Below the pieces are notes generated by a model, which made no database searches, had not been told where the DNA came from, and saw nothing but the letters and a program-made list of their open reading frames with translations. Both the position numbers and the translations under genes were made by a program. From an uncultured Roseovarius sp. (GTDB taxonomy: Bacteria > Pseudomonadota > Alphaproteobacteria > Rhodobacterales > Rhodobacteraceae), in assembly GCF_913057115.1 (NCBI RefSeq), contig NZ_CAJXNN010000009.1, positions 29,444-93,443 on the forward strand: a stretch of DNA of 64,000 nt, in the 5' to 3' direction. This document shows, piece by piece, positions 60,912 through 64,000 of this stretch. Within the stretch, counting starts at the first letter, position 1; every line of letters starts with the position of its first letter.

Positions 60912-61238
60912 TGTCTTTGAGTTGCGCGCCCGGCTGCGTCATTGGTTGGGCCAAATCAAGGGATGGGCCCAAGCGCGCAGTCCAGAGGGGCCGTCGAATG
61001 GCGGCTTTGCGGGACATAGCGGTCATTGCCTCGCGCGGAATCAAGGGCCGCCCCCACGGCACGGCGATTGAGTTGAACTGAGCGCTTAGAATGAAGGTTT
61101 CGCGCCAGTGGTCGGGATAAAGTGCTTTATCCAGGCCGTTGGATCGCCGCACCGCGGCCCATCGAGGCGCGGCTCATGATTTCAATGTCCAGCAAGGACT
61201 CGAACCCGATATCCGCTGCAGCTCACCTGAACGGAAGT
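60912..61238. other. Intergenic region between LysR and LacI genes
   Basis: The convergent LysR and LacI genes are separated by 327 bases. I see no supported gene. A T-arm-like motif around 61190-61210 (minus strand GGGTTCGAGTCC) is too incomplete to be a tRNA. Confidence 0.5.
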
Positions 61239-62267
61239 TTAAGGCCTGCGCAGGGTATCGCCGTAGGTGATCGTCGGCTCAAGCGCAATCCTGGTGGGTT
61301 CGGGCGCTTCGGAGTCATCCTCGACCCGTTTGGCGATGATTTCAGCCGCGCGGCGGCCGATCTCAAGCCGGCAAGCGTCCATCGAGGCGAGTTCGCGCGG
61401 CAGGCCCTTGAGCAGGTTCAACCCGTTGAACCCGGCCAGCCCGATCTGGTTTGGAATATCGACGCCTTTTTCCCAAAGGTACATCAAGCCGCCCGCGCCG
61501 ATCATGTCGTTGGAGTAGTAGAGGAAATCCAGATCCGGGGTGCGTTCCAGCATGGCTTGGGTCATCTCGCGGCCCTTCACAAGCGCCGAGCCGCCGGAAT
61601 AAAACTCCTGATCCGCGATTTCGATCCCGGCCTTGGCAAGCGCCTGCGTGAACCCCTCGAAGCGTTTACGCGCCCGATGGTCCAGCGGCATCTTGGTGCC
61701 CAGAAAGCCGATACGCTTGTAGCCGCCCTTTATGATGGCTTCGGCCATCTGTTGCCCGGCGCGGCGGTGTGAGATGCCGACCACCGAGTCGACGGGCGTG
61801 CCATCTGTATCCATGATCTCGACCACCGGAATACCCGAAGCCCGCAGCATGGCGCGCGAGGCGTCGGAATGCTCCAGCCCCGCGATGATCACGCCAGAGG
61901 GGCGCCACGAGAGCATCTCATAGAGCACCTTTTCTTCTTTTTCCGGCAGATAGTCCGTTAGGCCGACGACGGGTTGCAGATCAGTGGATTCAAGCACTTG
62001 GCTGATCCCGGTCATCACCTCGGGGAAGACCATGTTGGACATCGAGGGGATGATCACCGCGACAAGGTTGACCCGCTGGCTGGCCAGGGCGCCCGCGATC
62101 TTGTTGGGGACATATCCCAATTGCTTGGCCGCCTCCAAAACACGCTTGCGGGTTGCGTCCGAGACATCACCACGATTGCGCAAGACGCGGCTGACGGTCA
62201 TTTCCGAGACGCCCGATGCCTCGGAGACATCGCGCAGGGTCAGGGGGCGGTTTTCGGGGTTGCTCAC
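61239..62267 (-). CDS. LacI family transcriptional regulator
   Basis: This 342-residue regulator has the LacI HTH and hinge at the N-terminus (LTLRDVSEASGVSEMTVSRVLRNRGDVSDATRKRV, then NKIAGALASQRVNLVAVIIPSM) and a periplasmic-binding-protein-like effector domain. It is closest in feel to gluconate-type (GntR) LacI repressors, but no sugar genes lie within view. GTG 62267 is taken as the start; the longer frame is not family-like. The tRNA-Arg gene lies 146 bases upstream. Confidence 0.9.
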   Translation of the reverse strand: MSNPENRPLTLRDVSEASGVSEMTVSRVLRNRGDVSDATRKRVLEAAKQLGYVPNKIAGALASQRVNLVAVIIPSMSNMVFPEVMTGISQVLESTDLQPVVGLTDYLPEKEEKVLYEMLSWRPSGVIIAGLEHSDASRAMLRASGIPVVEIMDTDGTPVDSVVGISHRRAGQQMAEAIIKGGYKRIGFLGTKMPLDHRARKRFEGFTQALAKAGIEIADQEFYSGGSALVKGREMTQAMLERTPDLDFLYYSNDMIGAGGLMYLWEKGVDIPNQIGLAGFNGLNLLKGLPRELASMDACRLEIGRRAAEIIAKRVEDDSEAPEPTRIALEPTITYGDTLRRP

Positions 62268-62412
62268 GGTGGGATGTCCTGAAGGGTCTTTGATCTTTGT
62301 TATCGCAAACGGCGGGCCGGGATCAAGCAGATCGCATTTGGCCGCGATGCACGGCAAGGTCGAATTGGGGTCATGACAAATCGGGTTTGGGCGGATATGG
62401 AAGGCGATGTGC

Positions 62413-62489
62413 GGCCCCGTGGCTCAACTGGATAGAGCAGCCCCCTCCTAAGGGGCAGGTTGCAGGTTCGAATCCTGCCGGGGTCGCCA
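62413..62489 (+). tRNA. tRNA-Arg (CCT anticodon)
   Basis: The 77-base sequence folds as a cloverleaf. The 7-bp acceptor is GGCCCCG/CGGGGTC with one G-T pair. The D arm is GCTC/GAGC, the anticodon stem GCCCC/GGGGC around loop CTCCTAA (anticodon CCT, reads AGG), and the T arm contains GTTCGAATC. The 3' CCA is encoded. AT-rich sequence begins directly after it, as at many island insertion sites. Confidence 0.95.
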
Positions 62490-62915
62490 GTCAAGAATAT
62501 TTATTTAAAATCAGTATATTAATGATTAATTTAACACAAGATTCGATAAAAATGTGTGGCGCCTTGTGTGGTGTGTAATGGGGCTTAGTTACACTAAATT
62601 ACAAAGCACTGAACCAGCCGATGACAAACTTTCCCGCTTTGCCGCCTAACTAACGTCTATCTATATGATATGTTAGTTGCCTCCTCTGGATGCCTTGGCC
62701 CAGATTACCTCGAAATCAAGCACCACGCCTCTCTGCCACAGCTCGTCTCCGAAACCGTTGCGTCTAACAAGTCGACTGTAGCGGCGCATCTATGACTGGA
62801 TCACGTCTCTCTAGACAAGGTAGGTTGGTATCCTATAGTTGGAGTGTCTACACAATATCTATCAGGTGTCCCAATCAGTTTTGGCTTTTAATTTAGGAAA
62901 GCCCTAGGGAAAGGA
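62490..62915. other. AT-rich region downstream of tRNA-Arg
   Basis: These 426 bases contain no supported gene. The base composition drops sharply right after the tRNA CCA. Short minus-strand frames (one of 38 residues at 62673-62789) show no recognisable domain. No integrase or exact duplicate of the tRNA 3' end was seen within the window. Confidence 0.55.
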
Positions 62916-63707
62916 ATGAAATTATCGATGAGACACGTGATTACGATTCAAAAAAATAGATTCCGTCAGCTTAAAAAGAACCTAAGAGGTTTAAAGAAAA
63001 CCGCTTTGAGAAACCGCAAACTTATTTCTAATGAGTGGTGGGACAGCGAATTTTATATTGATTCATCTTTAGAAGATCGCAAAACAATTTTTAACTCGTG
63101 CGACGCTGCTGCGGCCGCTTATCACTATGCTTCAATTGAGCTATTGATTTCAAAGTATTTTTTCGAACAAAAAATTTCCGCTGACGGTCTAAAAGTATTG
63201 GATATCGGTAGTGGGTCAGGCCATTGGTTAGATTTCTACGAAAGCTTAGGGTTCGGTAACATGGTTGGTGTCGATGTATCTGAAAAAAGCATCGAGCACT
63301 TGCGCTCAAAGTACAAGGAAGACCGTGAGAAGACTTTTTATAAAGGCACAGCAAAGAATTACTTAATGGGGCGTAATGATAAATTTGATGTTATTAACGC
63401 TATAGGTGTAATGTTTCATATCGTTGATGATAGGGAGTGGCTGGAAACGATAAAGCTATTTGCCGACCACCTCACCGAAGACGGTGTAATCGTAATTGGC
63501 GGTTTTTTTGGCGCTTTAAACAACATAGATGTTCAGTTTGGCGCTGATGGTTCTGTCAACAAGAGGCTGCGATCTGCAAAAAACTGGAAAGAAAAGCTCT
63601 CCGAAAATGGATTGAAAGACATCAAATTGGTCAAAAATGTTACTTCCCTAGAGATTGATCACGTTCTTCCAGAGAATAATCTGATTTTTGCAAGGTTTTC
63701 AGCATAG
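62916..63707 (+). CDS. Class I SAM-dependent methyltransferase, AT-rich and probably acquired
   Basis: This 263-residue protein has a basic N-terminus (RFRQLKKNLRGLKKTALRNRKL), suggesting nucleic-acid or membrane contact. The SAM-binding core follows: motif I LKVLDIGSGSGHWLDFYESL, motif II acidic loop VGVDVSEKSIEHL, and motif IV-like NAIGVMFHIVDD. The substrate is unknown; glycan or small-molecule methylation is possible. Codon use is strongly AT-biased compared with everything to the left. It begins with AGGAATG-type ribosome-binding site GGAAAGG. Confidence 0.85.
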   Translation: MKLSMRHVITIQKNRFRQLKKNLRGLKKTALRNRKLISNEWWDSEFYIDSSLEDRKTIFNSCDAAAAAYHYASIELLISKYFFEQKISADGLKVLDIGSGSGHWLDFYESLGFGNMVGVDVSEKSIEHLRSKYKEDREKTFYKGTAKNYLMGRNDKFDVINAIGVMFHIVDDREWLETIKLFADHLTEDGVIVIGGFFGALNNIDVQFGADGSVNKRLRSAKNWKEKLSENGLKDIKLVKNVTSLEIDHVLPENNLIFARFSA

Positions 63708-64000
63708 TCACCAACATCCCCTTGGCCAATGTGTCACTTCCTTTACATTTCGCCAGCTTGATTGAAATCGGCGCTAATTTAGAAAGCTATTGGGTAATAA
63801 AGAATATAGCGCCTTGCGGATCGCTGCGACGAATAAGAACTTAAGAGCGACAAGCAATCAAACACTAGATTCATCCCACAGAGTGCAAGTCGGTGGGCAA
63901 CATAGCAGCAAAGCTGGGAACAGATAAACGGCAGGAGTGGGTCGTCCGCGCCTACACCAGCGTAAACCAAGCAGGATTGAGACGGCAACTACGATAGGAA
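63708..64000. other. AT-rich tail of the window
   Basis: The last 293 bases hold no gene I can support. A minus-strand frame at 63779-63988 encodes a cysteine- and leucine-rich peptide with no family resemblance. The region probably belongs to the same acquired block. Confidence 0.45.

Noticed and set aside
61190..61215. A GGGTTCGAGTCC T-arm-like motif on the minus strand
   Set aside because: Its T stem has mismatches and no acceptor, D or anticodon arms pair; not a tRNA.
62673..62789. A 38-residue minus-strand frame after tRNA-Arg
   Set aside because: Too short and without similarity; could be a remnant but cannot be supported.
63779..63988. A 69-residue cysteine/leucine-rich minus-strand frame
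   Set aside because: No ribosome-binding site, no family and atypical composition.

Overview
This 64-kb window looks like a chromosomal segment of an alphaproteobacterium of the Rhodobacteraceae, most likely the Roseobacter group. This is inferred from high-GC codon use, Roseobacter-style gene orders (hflK-hflC-DUF2065-deg, uvrC and pgsA-moaD-moaE on one strand, rpsO-pnp), a heterotetrameric sarcosine oxidase operon flanked by GlxA-type regulators, an FnrL-like box, and an Irr-type box on a membrane-bound ferritin. I cannot name a genus from the sequence alone. Almost everything is ordinary chromosomal backbone. The last 1.5 kb, beyond a tRNA-Arg gene, is AT-rich and looks acquired.

Layout. 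1-515: a truncated HupE/UreJ gene with a cobalamin riboswitch and an SD-sequestering hairpin. 0.8-4.3 kb: smc, followed by a hairpin/direct-repeat element. 4.7-7.1 kb: a lipoprotein, a lytic transglycosylase and an exported protein. 7.2-9.4 kb: cobD-cobC-DUF1636 of cobalamin synthesis. 9.5-15.8 kb: a Deg protease, DUF2065, hflC and hflK, then glutathione reductase and rpiA. 16-19.2 kb: a GST, serine dehydratase and a DMT exporter. 19.2-26.3 kb: the sarcosine oxidase operon soxBDAG between two GlxA-family regulators; its delta subunit lacks the zinc cysteines. 26.5-34.7 kb: moaED, pgsA, uvrC, a pteridine-reductase-like SDR, a Ca/Na antiporter, a small zinc-ribbon protein, a SppA-like peptidase and an ABC-2 exporter. 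34.8-39.9 kb: an SGNH lipoprotein, a CaiB/BaiF enzyme, smpB, a sulfurtransferase and an aromatic aminotransferase. 40-42.6 kb: a TetR regulator, a 50-residue exported protein, operator-like palindromes and mbfA. 43.7-49.8 kb: a tightly packed seven-gene run from fghA through sthA to an alpha/beta hydrolase. 49.9-51.6 kb: alanine dehydrogenase with a divergent Lrp-type regulator. 51.9-54.7 kb: pnp and rpsO. 55.2-62.3 kb: an Fnr-linked universal stress protein, an RTX protein, an aldehyde dehydrogenase/hydroxyacid dehydrogenase pair with a divergent LysR regulator, and a LacI regulator. 62.4-64 kb: tRNA-Arg and an AT-rich tail with a methyltransferase.

The most unusual material is non-coding. 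A triple 11-bp tandem array with ACCGAC cores lies upstream of both smpB and pnp in the same orientation. CGTACG-rich arrays occur downstream of moaE and downstream of rpsO. Clusters of near-perfect palindromes with TTTCGAAA cores follow sdaA and the SGNH gene. An Irr-like box overlaps the ribosome-binding site of mbfA, with three TetR-type palindromes just upstream. I found no CRISPR array, prophage, complete IS element or obvious new defence system.
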